Source: Macrobrachium rosenbergii
Lineage: Eukaryota > Arthropoda > Malacostraca > Decapoda > Palaemonidae
Reading direction: 5' to 3'
DNA length: 64,000 nucleotides
NCBI RefSeq assembly: GCF_040412425.1
Contig: NC_089781.1
Location: 54,519,813-54,583,812, forward strand
In this document: piece by piece, positions 44,276 through 56,700 of the stretch
How the letters are laid out: each line of letters begins with the position of its first letter
Numbering within the stretch: the first letter of the stretch is position 1
Notes under the pieces: generated by a model
The model's database searches: none
What the model was told of the DNA's origin: nothing
The model's input: the letters and a program-made list of their open reading frames with translations, nothing else
Program-made: the position numbers and the translations under genes

Positions 44276-45783
44276 TTTATAAGGAATTATTTATTTTTCT
44301 AAGCGGATTTGTCTTATATTTTTCATTGTCTCTTTCTTTCTAAAATAGAATTTAATAATGTTTACTTTTTGTATTATAATACGTTTAATTCCTTCGTTGC
44401 TTGTGTAGTTTGGATATTTATTCGATGGTTTATTTGATTTTTGTCAGGAAAGAAGGTTTTTCAGTTTAATCATTTACAATTCTATTGAAGATAACTATCT
44501 TTAAAGCACCAAACTACACTGGGCAACAATCCTTATTGTTTGAGTTGTTAAAACATTACTGCCGCGAAGACTTCTTCCCGTAGCTTTGAAGGGAACCGTC
44601 GAGGCGGTGAAAAGTCAGTCAGCCCATTACCTCTCAGCTGTCCGTGTGTTTGCTCCTGCCTGTCTCGCAAAAATGACCGGCTAAAAATCACCGTGCCGCA
44701 TAGGATATTGGGGAGGATGCCCCAGTGGGGATAAATAGTGGTGCCCTCCTACCATCTTAATATTAGTGACCAGCTAACATCTAACCGAAGGATTACGCCC
44801 TAAGGATAAATTCAGGGATATGGAAGGTCCTCTTGAAGATCCATCTTCGGACCCAATCATCGTGTCTGAGAAATAAACAACTTCGGAATTGTTGGTGATA
44901 ATAATCCTTCAAACAGTGGGCGCAAAGGACGTATTCTCATGGAGGTGAGTTGCCCACAATTGTTGGTGCTAATTTGGGTAATTTTCGTGGGAATAATTCA
45001 TGCCAAGCATGAATCCTATAGTTACGTGGGAAATCCTAATTAAATTTTAACTATAACTTGGCTAAATTAAACTTTTATCCTGCTCAAATTTCAAATATTT
45101 CCATATGTGAATGTGTATGAGTGCTTGGGTTAAGACTGTATGTTTTTCTTCGTTAAAGTTATTAAGGCTGGTATATATAATTCTTTGTATTGTGTTAGTA
45201 CATGGCTGTATTTATGCCGCCAGGCCTGATCAACCTGACGTAGTTTTCTTGCTGCCATTGTTTGGCTGGCTTACAATTAATAGGCTAGCTGGGTGTTGTA
45301 TAACAGAATGAAGTTACTAGTTCGTAGGTTTTACCAGCTTATTCATAAAACTGGTAATTATTTTGAAGGTTTCCAGATTTCCATAAATCTTAGGGTTTGC
45401 CAGTTTTTCATAAAATTGGTATTGCTTATTATTATGAACCAGCACTTGTCTTTAATTAGCGATAGTCTTTAATTACCTAGAAGCACTAGTACTTTTTATT
45501 GGGAAATATTTTTTTTGACACTGAGCTAGTTTATTGATAGTATTTTTACTCTCGTCTTTACAGACTATTCCATCTTGGAAGACCTAGTCTGGGTAGCACC
45601 AGCACCGGTACCAGTTGGTTAGGGGCAACTACACTCAGGCAATTACTACACGAAGCAGTGACCCTAATATTGTTAATGTTCATTTCAATAATTTAATTGA
45701 ATTTTTAAAGTGATTTGATTTCTACCTTAAAATTTATCAGGGTTATAGCTTTAACTTGGGTTTTCCTTAAAATTTTCGGAATA
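44276..45783 (+). repeat. BEL LTR1 (5' edge truncated by ~17 bp)
   Basis: It matches LTR2 from TTTATAAGGAATT onward, but the first 17 bp (TGTTGAGAAAAATCCGC) are replaced by a TA-rich run. It contains a TATA-like GATAAATAG near 44732 and AATAAA near 44873, suggesting U3 to ~44760, a short R and a long U5. It differs from LTR2 mainly by homopolymers one base shorter (44690-44810), which looks like sequencing error. The right edge is taken as the base before the primer-binding site. Confidence 0.88.
44945..45563 (+). other. Candidate intron inside the BEL LTR/leader
   Basis: A strong donor (CATGGAG|GTGAGT, GT at 44945) and a strong acceptor (CTCGTCTTTACAG, ending 45563) bound 619 bp downstream of the predicted polyadenylation signal, inside U5 and before the primer-binding site. 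Splicing would remove most of U5 from subgenomic RNA. Identical sites recur in LTR2 and LTR3. Sequence-pattern evidence only. Confidence 0.4.
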
Positions 45784-45800
45784 TGGCGACCGTGACAGGA
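45784..45800 (+). other. Primer-binding site, BEL unit 1
   Basis: TGGCGACCGTGACAGGA directly follows LTR1. It begins TGG, the complement of the tRNA CCA end, and from memory matches the 3' end of arthropod tRNA-Arg(UCG). This tRNA would prime minus-strand synthesis. Confidence 0.75.
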
Positions 45801-46140
45801 TCCCTACGACGGCTCACTGCTTCTGGTGGTATCCTCCTTCCCTTCCTATTGCGGCATTATTTCATTAGGAAAATTACACTTATAGGTCACTCATACATTC
45901 GAGATTTGAGGAGTCTGAATTTAACTTGAGCAGGAAATCCTTTAATTCCTTTCTTAAGAAATTGAAAGTGAAGGACTATATTTTACTTATTGCTGGACCT
46001 GGGAGATTAGACAACTGAGCTTATTATAAGGACGAAGTCCATTTGAATGTCTTGCTTAGAAAAGTTCTTTGATTTAATTGTTGGGGTTATTGAGTATTGT
46101 ATAAATAAGTAACTTTACTTTTGTCTGCTTGATTGTAACC

Positions 46141-49100
46141 ATGGATTTGGATTATTTGAAATCAGTAAGGGGCTATCAGAGAGCTCAAATTACTAAGAAA
46201 CTTAAATTCATTCAAGCTAATCATGATAATATGTCAGAAACAGAAAAGTCAGTTGTGATGGCTTCATTAAGAAACATTAAAGAGAAAGTAGATGATTTTA
46301 ATAAACAGATTGCCGAGATTCTATGGACAATGCAAGATACTGAGAATTTCAATAAAGAACTTGATATATGTCATGAATATGATGAAAAGCTTGTGTTAAG
46401 TATGTCCTTGCTAGAGAGGAAAGATGAAGGCTCTGGTGGAAGTGTCAGCAATAAATTACAGTTGCCAGAAATTCATCTTCCAGTATATAGCCATAGTAAG
46501 GGCGAAAGCATAGAAAAATTTTTTAAAGATTTTGAAGATGTTACCAGTAGGGCTAATTTGAATAGCTATTCCAAGCTACTTTATTTGCAGAGACAGACTA
46601 GTGGTGAACCTCACATTTTAATTCGTTCCTTGGGCTCAGGTAGTAGGAATTACGAGGAAGCTAAAGACTTGTTGATTAAGGCATTTGGTTCAGAGTTGTC
46701 TCAGAAGTTTGACACTTTCAAACAGTTGTCTGAATTACAGTTGTCTTATTCCTCAGACCCATATGAAGTTATTGGAGAAATGAGAATGATCAGAGACTCG
46801 TTTAAGAGACTTAAGATATCTTCCGAGGACCTCCTTCAATATTTCTTTTGGAACTCTTTTAATGATAATTTTAAGTCCAAACTAACTGAGATTACTGGTC
46901 AAAGTAGGCCTGGGTTGAAAGAGATAGAAGATAACATATTTGAGGCGACAAATAGATACTTGGAAAGCCAAAAGAAATTTAAAGCTCGGAAACTTTCCTT
47001 TGAAAAGTCAACAACAGCTTTAGCCCTTGATGTGGGAGCCATGTCTAACCCAAAGGCCGATTCAAAATCAGGATTTTTTCCTTGCATTCTCTGTACAAGG
47101 GGTAATAATGACGAAAAACCTCGACACTCTGTTAGTAATTGTCCTAAATACCCTGACGCTATATCGAAAACAAGGAGGTTGGAAGCCTTGAAAGCTTGTA
47201 AAAACTGTACTCGCATTCATGATTCTGATAAATGTGTTTTCAGATTTAAACGATCTTGTAGGCATTGTGGTGGTCTTCATTTTTCATTTCTGTGTGTGTC
47301 GCCCAACATCCAGATTGAGAAGAAGAAACATCAATCAGATAGCATGAAAGTAACAAACAACACAGTTTGCATTAATTATGATGTATTAACAATTAACAAA
47401 TCAATGGGTTCTATTTTGCCTACCTTTACTGTTGAACTATCAGGTCATACCATTAGGGGTTTAAAGGATTGTGGTTCCCAAATGACCTTCATTGAGGCCA
47501 AATTTGCTGGTGAACTGGGTTTAAGGGTTTTGAATCCAAAACTCTCCATTATTGTTAATGGTATTAATAACTCTAAGAGATTCGATACACAAGTTGTTGA
47601 ATTATGCTTAACCATTGCGAATAAGGCTCGTATGTTGAAGGCTGTTTGTCTCCCTGATATTAAAACTAAACTTAAACTACCTGCTTTGGGTAGAATTGTT
47701 CAGGAATTTGTAGGTAAAGGTTATTCATTGGCAGATAAATATCTGACAGTAGACTCTAATGAAGTCTCAAATATTAAGTTAATTTTGGGGTCAGACTATG
47801 ATTATGTTTTACCCATCAATTCTGTAGTTTTTGGGCATAATGATTCTTCTACATATTTTGAGAGTCCCTTAGGAATTATGTTAAATGGTGACTCGGGAGA
47901 AATGATTGATAATTTACCTAATTTACCTATTTTGCATAGGGAATGCCGGAGTTTTGTGGCATCTCAAGCTGAACATAGTGAACCCTTAGCCCATGAGCTT
48001 GAATCAGAAATTGTCTTGAGTGAGGAATTCACTGACAGCGTCATTATGACAGACAAAGGTAAATTTGATGGAAAGGAGCTATCAGAGGTGTTGGATGATT
48101 ATTTGTTTTTTGAAAGCCAGAGAGTTTTCAACTATGATGAAAATCTTAATGAAACTTATAGTGATACTAATAGTTCGCTTGTGAAATTTGCTTTAGACTC
48201 TACATATCGTAATGGTGAGGGTAGATTAGTTATGCCAATATTCTGGAATGCCCAAGTTAAACATCATCTTGCTAAAAACCAAAATTTAGCTAAAGCCATT
48301 TTAGCGTCGAACAAGAAAAAATACAAAGACAGGGAGAAGGAACTTCATATGATGGATTCAGTCTTTCAAGAACAACAAGAGACAGGTATTATCAAAAAAA
48401 TAGAGAATTTTCCTCATTTCATACAGGAAAACCCTAATTATAGTTTTCTTCCACATATGCCAGTATTTAGAATGGACAAAGAGTCCTCAAAGTGTCGCAT
48501 GGTGTTTTTATCTAATTTATTTGAAGTCGATCCTAGCAAAGAGATGACTGTAAGTCATAACCAGGCCATGTTACCAGGGCCTTGTTTAAACAGGAAAATC
48601 TCTACCGCCATAATTCAAATAAGGTTTGATGCCTATGTCTTGTGTTTTGATATTAAGAAAGCTTTTTTGCAAATTGAGCTTCCAGAAACCGATCAGGCTA
48701 AGCTATTATTTTATTGGTTTAAGAATGTGAGTAAGAGGGACTTTTCACTGGTAGTTTACAAACATGTTAGGCTGCCATTAGGTCTAAAACCTAGTCCAGC
48801 CATTTTATTACTTGGCTTATATAAGCTACTGATACTTGACACAGAAGGAGACAGTGAAGAGGTTAAAGAAGTTAAAAGATGCATTTATGACTTATGCTAC
48901 ATGGATAATTGTGCCTATTCTTCTAATGATCCTCGTAAGCTTTCTTGGGTATACAGTAAATTGGAGAGCATTTTCAGTCCATATGGATTTCCATTACAAC
49001 AATTTATTACCAACCATGTTCCTCTTCAGGCACTTACTGATGAGGAATTTTCTACTGATACACCTTCACAGGTGAAATTGCTTGGATTGATATGGAATAG

Positions 49101-51785
49101 AATGGAAGATACTATTCATACTCCAAAATTGAGGTTGGATAATACTGCTAGGACTAAGAGGCAAATTCTGAAGTCCATTGCTTCTAACTATGATGTGTTT
49201 AATATTAATGGACCACTCCTCAACAGATCCCGTCTTTTTATGCAGACCTTACAACTGGATAAGGAATTAGACTGGGATACAATTATAGACAATGAAGCAC
49301 AAAGGGAGTGGACCAACATTTGTAATCAGATTAATGTGGTTCCAGAAATTCCTGTAGCTCGTTGCGTTGGCAAGCGTACAGACATCTATAAGATTATTGC
49401 TTTTACTGATAGTTCTAAGTCTATATATGGTACTGTCCTCTATCTTGTTAATGTTTCAGATAATAAGGTTAGCTTTCTGTTAGCAAAAAATAGACTTGTA
49501 AACAAGCAGCTACTTTCTAAATGTATTCCTAGTTTGGAGTTTCAAGCTATTACATTGGGAGTGGAAGTCTTGATGGATTGTTACAGAGAGTTGGCAGGTC
49601 CTAATTGTGTGCAACCTATCGATATAACTGATTTAGAACTTTATACTGATAGTATGGTATGTTTAAACTGGCTTAATTCATATGTTAACAAACTTGACAA
49701 GATGAAGAATTTGGGGGTGTTTTTGTTGAACAGATTGAATCATGTTAGCAGATTATGTGAAACTCATCCTGTTGTCTTCAAGTTTTGTGATGGTGCATTT
49801 AACCCAGCAGACTGTACAAGTCGACCTATTTCCTATAAGCAATTATTGAAAACAGATTTTTTGAAAGGGCCTAAATTTGCAGTCGATCAGAGTTTTGCTG
49901 GGTTCCATTCTTTAAATGTTCGAATTCCAAATCCTTTGATTGCTCAGGATGAAAGTGAGAAGCCTGAAGTCTCTGGTTTTTATGGTGTTTCAGTTGCTAA
50001 GCAATTTCCTGAGGTACCTGAACATTTGTTTCCTTTGGATTTATTTTCAGAGTATTGGAGTCTTGTTTCTGTACAGCATTGCATATTGAGATTTGTTAAT
50101 AATCTCAAAAGAATACTGAAGAATAAGGATCCTTCTAAGTTTGGTAATCTTGAGGTCTATGACTCAAATACTTTGTATACTAGAGCACATAATTTATTGT
50201 TGTTGCGTGATCAACAGTCCCATTTCCTGAGGTTTTTGAGTATTTCAATTGTAAGTCTAAGAAGTTGAAGAATTTACCTAATAATATTATAGGTCAACTA
50301 AATGTATTTCAGGATTCAAGTGGACTGTTGAGAGTTAAAAGTAAATTCACTAGATGGAAATATAGAGCAAATAAATATCATGCCCCTATCCTCTTGGCTA
50401 AAGATAGTTTATTAACTAAAGCTATTATAATGGAATTGCATAAGGATACTTACCATTCCGGTGTCTATCCACTGTTGTCTGAGCTAAGAAAGCAATTCTA
50501 TGTTCCTCATTACTTCTCTGTGGTCAAGAAACTTTTAAGGAAGTGTATACACTGTAGACGATTCAATCGAGATGTAGTTAAGTTGAATCAGAGTCCATAT
50601 AGGGACTTTAGGTTGAATCCTTCCAACATTCCCTTTCGGTATGTGTTTATTGATCATACTGGTCCCTTTTGGGTACATTGGAATGGTAGAAGAAGAAAAG
50701 ATTGGTTGTTATGTTTTTCATGCTTGTGGAGTAGGGGTATCAATTTGCATGTTTGTATGGACCTATCTGTTGCATCATTTTTGAGAGCTATGCAATTGCA
50801 TGTTCACGAATTTGGAATTCCTGAGAAATGTTTCTCTGATAAAGGTAGTCAAGTTATTAGTGGATCCAAAATTATTAAAGAACTTTTGAATGACCCTCAG
50901 TCTGTCTCTTATTTGCAGGACAATGGAATTCAGACTTTGGAATTCCAGCAATATTTTAAAGGTTGTAATAAGTTGGGTTCTTTAGTGGAAAGTTGTGTCA
51001 AGCTGGTCAAAAGACTTATTTTTGGCAGCATAAGAAATAATGTTTTAGACTACTTGGATTTTGGGTTCTTGATTAGTGAAGTTAAGCATCTAGTCAATAG
51101 GCGACCTGTCGCATTTCGGAATGGATTAAGGGATGGTTCTGTTGATGAGGTTATTCCTGCTCCCATCACTCCTGAAATTTTATTTCATGGATATGAACTT
51201 GCCTCTCTTAATTTGATACCTGATCTGCAACCAGTGCCTCATGATGATACTCTCTGGGAATCTAATCCCACTAATCTTGTTAAGGATGGTTTTAGGAAAC
51301 TTAGGAAATCAAGGGAAAAGTTGTTGAAGCTTTATAATGAAGAGTTTCTTGCTCAATTAGTCCATCAAGCAACGGATAATAAATCTAGATATCGTCCTGT
51401 CTCTCATAAGAGTTTGCAAATTGGTGATATTGTCTTGATAAAGGAACCTTATCAGAAGCGTTCCAATTATCCAATGGGAAAGGTTCTGGAAGTCCAGATT
51501 AACAATATGCAAGAGGTCACAGGAGCCACTGTAATTAAGGGCAATAGAGCTGTTGTCCAAATGCATGCTGAAAGCTTAATTCCTTTACTTAGTGTAGATG
51601 AATATGATTCTCAGACAGATTCCAGTAATGTTGAGATGCCTGATATGTCTGCAGTACTGGCGAAGTTTGGCATACACTCTGACAATGATTCAGTGAGTAG
51701 GGAGAATGTAAATAGGAAAACTCGCAGAGCTGCTGTCAGGGCTAAAAAACTGATTAAAGACGGGTATGTAGAAGGCCTCGTCTAG
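46141..51785 (+). CDS. BEL/Pao Gag-Pol polyprotein, unit 1 (one frameshift)
   Basis: The start ATG at 46141 (AACCATGG context) opens a frame to 50268; after one missing base the frame continues to 51785, about 1,880 codons in all. Domains by residue: coiled N-terminal Gag 1-105; DUF1759 capsid-like block from ~108 (LPEIHLPVYSHSKG); cysteine/histidine zinc modules ~315-385 (CRHCGGLHFSFLC); aspartic protease ~440 (KDCGSQMTFI); RT ~700-1000 with FDIKKAFLQIEL (~835) and YMDN (~920); RNase H from ~1088 (IIAFTDSS, PSLEFQA, YTDSMVCLNW). The integrase zinc module lies near 50440-50560, then core Asp (VFIDHTGPFW, 50648), Asp (CFSDKGSQ, 50837) and Glu (LVESCVK, 50985), and a DUF5641-like tail (IGDIVLIKEPYQKR). 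The frameshift is at 50226, where CC stands for the CCC of unit 2. Confidence 0.93.
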
Positions 51786-51848
51786 TTTGTAAATGTTTGT
51801 AAATATATTTTTGCATAAATGTAGATTTCTTGTTTGTTTACTTGTTTT

Positions 51849-51878
51849 ATTCAACTTTTTCTCCGGAAAAAGTTGAAT
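51849..51878 (+). other. Perfect 12-bp-stem hairpin before the polypurine run, BEL unit 1
   Basis: ATTCAACTTTTT (51849-51860), loop CTCCGG, AAAAAGTTGAAT (51867-51878). It lies 15 bp before LTR2, just upstream of the purine run TGGGAG that precedes the LTR, and is conserved in unit 2 (59481-59510). Confidence 0.85.
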
Positions 51879-51892
51879 GGCTTTAATGGGAG

Positions 51893-53420
51893 TGTTGAGA
51901 AAAATCCGCTTTATAAGGAATTATTTATTTTTCTAAGCGGATTTGTCTTATATTTTTCATTGTCTCTTTCTTTCTAAAATAGAATTTAATAATGTTTACT
52001 TTTTGTATTATAATACGTTTAATTCCTTCGTTGCTTGTGTAGTTTGGATATTTATTCGATGGTTTATTTGATTTTTGTCAGGAAAGAAGGTTTTTCAGTT
52101 TAATCATTTACAATTCTATTGAAGATAACTATCTTTAAAGCACCAAACTACACTGGGCAACAATCCTTATTGTTTGAGTTGTTAAAACATTACTGCCGCG
52201 AAGACTTCTTCCCGTAGCTTTGAAGGGAACCGTCGAGGCGGTGAAAAGTCAGTCAGCCCATTACCTCTCAGCTGTCCGTGTGTTTGCTCCTGCCTGTCTC
52301 GCAAAAATGACCGGCTAAAAAATCACCGTGCCGCATAGGATATTGGGGGAGGATGCCCCAGTGGGGGATAAATAGTGGTGCCCTCCTACCATCTTAATAT
52401 TAGTGACCAGCTAACATCTAACCGAAGGATTACGCCCCTAAGGATAAATTCAGGGATATGGAAGGTCCTCTTGAAGATCCATCTTCGGACCCAATCATCG
52501 TGTCTGAGAAATAAACAACTTCGGAATTGTTGGTGATAACATCCTTCAAACAGTGGGCGCAAAGGACGTATTCTCATGGAGGTGAGTTGCCCACAATTGT
52601 TGGTGCTAATTTGGGTAATTTTCGTGGGAATAATTCATGCCAAGCATGAATCCTATAGTTACGTGGGAAATCCTAATTAAATTTTAACTATAACTTGGCT
52701 AAATTAAACTTTTATCCTGCTCAAATTTCAAATATTTCCATATGTGAATGTGTATGAGTGCTTGGGTTAAGACTGTATGTTTTTCTTCGTTAAAGTTATT
52801 AAGGCTGGTATATATAATTCTTTGTATTGTGTTAGTACATGGCTGTATTTATGCCGCCAGGCCTGATCAACCTGACGTAGTTTTCTTGCTGCCATTGTTT
52901 GGCTGGCTTACAATTAATAGGCTAGCTGGGTGTTGTATAACAGAATGAAGTTACTAGTTCGTAGGTTTTACCAGCTTATTCATAAAACTGGTAATTATTT
53001 TGAAGGTTTCCAGATTTCCATAAATCTTAGGGTTTGCCAGTTTTTCATAAAATTGGTATTGCTTATTATTATGAACCAGCACTTGTCTTTAATTAGCGAT
53101 AGTCTTTAATTACCTAGAAGCACTAGTACTTTTTATTGGGAAATATTTTTTTTGACACTGAGCTAGTTTATTGATAGTATTTTTACTCTCGTCTTTACAG
53201 ACTATTCCATCTTGGAAGACCTAGTCTGGGTAGCACCAGCACCGGTACCAGTTGGTTAGGGGCAACTACACTCAGGCAATTACTACACGAAGCAGTGACC
53301 CTAATATTGTTAATGTTCATTTCAATAATTTAATTGAATTTTTAAAGTGATTTGATTTCTACCTTAAAATTTATCAGGGTTATAGCTTTAACTTGGGTTT
53401 TCCTTAAAATTTTCGGAATA
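51893..53420 (+). repeat. BEL LTR2 (shared by both units)
   Basis: Complete LTR of about 1,528 bp starting TGTTGAGAAAAATCCGC. It serves as 3' LTR of unit 1 and 5' LTR of unit 2. A perfect 10-bp inverted pair (AAATCCGCTT at 51902 and AAGCGGATTT at 51935) forms a hairpin at its very start. The 3' edge is placed just before the primer-binding site; the terminal bases do not show the usual CA, so this edge may be off by a few bases. Confidence 0.9.
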
Positions 53421-53437
53421 TGGCGACCGTGACAGGA
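53421..53437 (+). other. Primer-binding site, BEL unit 2
   Basis: TGGCGACCGTGACAGGA directly after LTR2, identical to the site of unit 1. Confidence 0.75.
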
Positions 53438-53777
53438 TCCCTACGACGGCTCACTGCTTCTGGTGGTATCCTCCTTCCCTTCCTATTGCGGCATTATTTC
53501 ATTAGGAAAATTACACTTATAGGTCACTCATACATTCGAGATTTGAGGAGTCTGAATTTAACTTGAGCAGGAAATCCTTTAATTCCTTTCTTAAGAAATT
53601 GAAAGTGAAGGACTATATTTTACTTATTGCTGGACCTGGGAGATTAGACAACCGAGCTTATTATAAGGACGAAGTCCATTTGAATGTCTTGCTTAGAAAA
53701 GTTCTTTGATTTAATTGTTGGGGTTATTGAGTATTGTATAAATAAGTAACTTTACTTTTGTCTGCTTGATTGTAACC

Positions 53778-56700
53778 ATGGATTTGGATTATTTGAAATC
53801 AGTAAGGGGCTATCAGAGAGCTCAAATTACTAAGAAACTTAAATTCATTCAAGCTAATCATGATAATATGTCAGAAACAGAAAAGTCAGTTGTGATGGCT
53901 TCATTAAGAAACATTAAAGAGAAAGTAGATGATTTTAATAAACAGATTGCCGAGATTCTATGGACAATGCAAGATACTGAGAATTTCAATAAAGAACTTG
54001 ATATATGTCATGAATAGGATGAAAAGCTTGTGTTAAGTATGTCCTTGCTAGAGAGGAAAGATGAAGGCTCTGGTGGAAGTGTCAGCAATAAATTACAGTT
54101 GCCAGAAATTCATCTTCCAGTATATAGCCATAGTAAGGGCGAAAGCATAGAAAAATTTTTTAAAGATTTTGAAGATGTTACCAGTAGGGCTAATTTGAAT
54201 AGCTATTCCAAGCTACTTTATTTGCAGAGACAGACTAGTGGTGAACCTCACATTTTAATTCGTTCCTTGGGCTCAGGTAGTAGGAATTACGAGGACGCTA
54301 AAGACTTGTTGATTAAGGCATTTGGTTCAGAGTTGTCTCAGAAGTTTGATACTGTCAAACAGTTGTCTGAATTAAAGTTGTCTTATTCCTCAGACCCATA
54401 TGAAGTTATTGGAGAAATGAGAATGATTAGAGACTCGTTTAAGAGACTTAAGATATCTTCCGAGGACCTTCTTCAATATTTCTTTTGGAACTCTTTTAAT
54501 GATAATTTTAAGTCCAAACTAACTGAGATTACTGGTCAAAGTAGGCCTGGGTTGAATGAGATAGAAGATAACATATTTGAGGCGACAAATAGATACTTGG
54601 AAAGCCAAAAGAAATTTAAAGCTCGGAAACTTCCCTTTGAAAAGTCAACAACAGCTTTAGCCCTTGATGTGGGAGCCATGTCTAACCCTAAGGCTGATTC
54701 AAAATCAGGATTTTTTCCTTGCATTCTCTGTACAAGGGGTAATAATGACGAAAAACCTCGACACTCTGTTAGTAATTGTCCTAAATACTCTGACGCTATA
54801 TCGAAAACAAGGAGGTTGGAAGCCTTGAAAGCTTGTAAAAACAGTACTCGCATTCATGATTCTGACAAATGTGTTTTCAGATTTAAACGATCTTGTAGGC
54901 ATTGTGGTGGTCTTCATTTTTCATTTCTGTGTGTGTCGCCCAACATCCAGATTGAGAAGAAGAAACATCAATCAGATAGCATGAAAGTAACAAACAACAC
55001 AGTTTGCATTAATTATGATGTATTAACAATTAACAAATCAATGGGTTCTATTTTGCCTACCTTTACTGTTGAACTATCAGGTCATACCATTAGGGGTTTA
55101 AAGGATTGTGGTTCCCAAATGACCTTCATTGAGGCCAAATTTGCTGGTGAACTGGGTTTAAGGGTTTTGAATCCAAAACTCTCCATTATTGTTAATGGTA
55201 TTAATAACTCTAAGAGATTCGATACACAAGTTGTTGAATTATGCTTAACCATTGCGAATAAGGCTCGTATGTTGAAGGCTGTTTGTCTCCCTGATATTAA
55301 AACTAAACTTAAACTACCTGCTTTGGGTAGAATTGTTCAGGAATTTGTAGGTAAAGGTTATTCATTGGCAGATAAATATCTGACAGTAGACTCTAATGAA
55401 GTCTCAAATATTAAGTTAATTTTGGGGTCAGACTATGATTATGTTTTACCCATCAATTCTGTAGTTTTTGGGCATAATGATTCTTCTACATATTTTGAGA
55501 GTCCCTTAGGAATTATGTTAAATGGTGACTCGGGAGAAATGATTGATAATTTACCTAATTTACCTATTTTGCATAGGGAATGCCGGAGTTTTGTGGCATC
55601 TCAAGCTGAACATAGTGAACCCTTAGCCCATGAGCTTGAATCAGAAATTGTCTTGAGTGAGGAATTCACTGACAGCGTCATTATGACAGACAAAGGTAAA
55701 TTTGATGGAAAGGAGCTATCAGAGGTGTTGGATGATTATTTGTTTTTTGAAAGCCAGAGAGTTTTCAACTATGATGAAAATCTTAATGAAACTTATAGTG
55801 ATACTAATAGTTCGCTTGTGAAATTTGCTTTAGACTCTACATATCGTAATGGTGAGGGTAGATTAGTTATGCCAATATTCTGGAATGCCCAAGTTAAACA
55901 TCATCTTGCTAAAAACCAAAATTTAGCTAAAGCCATTTTAGCGTCGAACAAGAAAAAATACAAAGACAGGGAGAAGGAACTTCATATGATGGATTCAGTC
56001 TTTCAAGAACAACAAGAGACAGGTATTATCAAAAAAATAGAGAATTTTCCTCATTTCATACAGGAAAACCCTAATTATAGTTTTCTTCCACATATGCCAG
56101 TATTTAGAATGGACAAAGAGTCCTCAAAGTGTCGCATGGTGTTTTTATCTAATTTATTTGAAGTCGATCCTAGCAAAGAGATGACTGTAAGTCATAACCA
56201 GGCCATGTTACCAGGGCCTTGTTTAAACAGGAAAATCTCTACCGCCATAATTCAAATAAGGTTTGATGCCTATGTCTTGTGTTTTGATATTAAGAAAGCT
56301 TTTTTGCAAATTGAGCTTCCAGAAACCGATCAGGCTAAGCTATTATTTTATTGGTTTAAGAATGTGAGTAAGAGGGACTTTTCACTGGTAGTTTACAAAC
56401 ATGTTAGGCTGCCATTAGGTCTAAAACCTAGTCCAGCCATTTTATTACTTGGCTTATATAAGCTACTGATACTTGACACAGAAGGAGACAGTGAAGAGGT
56501 TAAAGAAGTTAAAAGATGCATTTATGACTTATGCTACATGGATAATTGTGCCTATTCTTCTAATGATCCTCGTAAGCTTTCTTGGGTATACAGTAAATTG
56601 GAGAGCATTTTCAGTCCATATGGATTTCCATTACAACAATTTATTACCAACCATGTTCCTCTTCAGGCACTTACTGATGAGGAATTTTCTACTGATACAC

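Noticed and set aside
45111..45311. A 66-codon frame with two hydrophobic stretches, repeated in all three BEL LTRs (also 52748 and 60379).
   Set aside because: It is repeated only because the LTR is repeated. It lies in the candidate intron/U5 region and matches no family, so there is no independent sign of selection.
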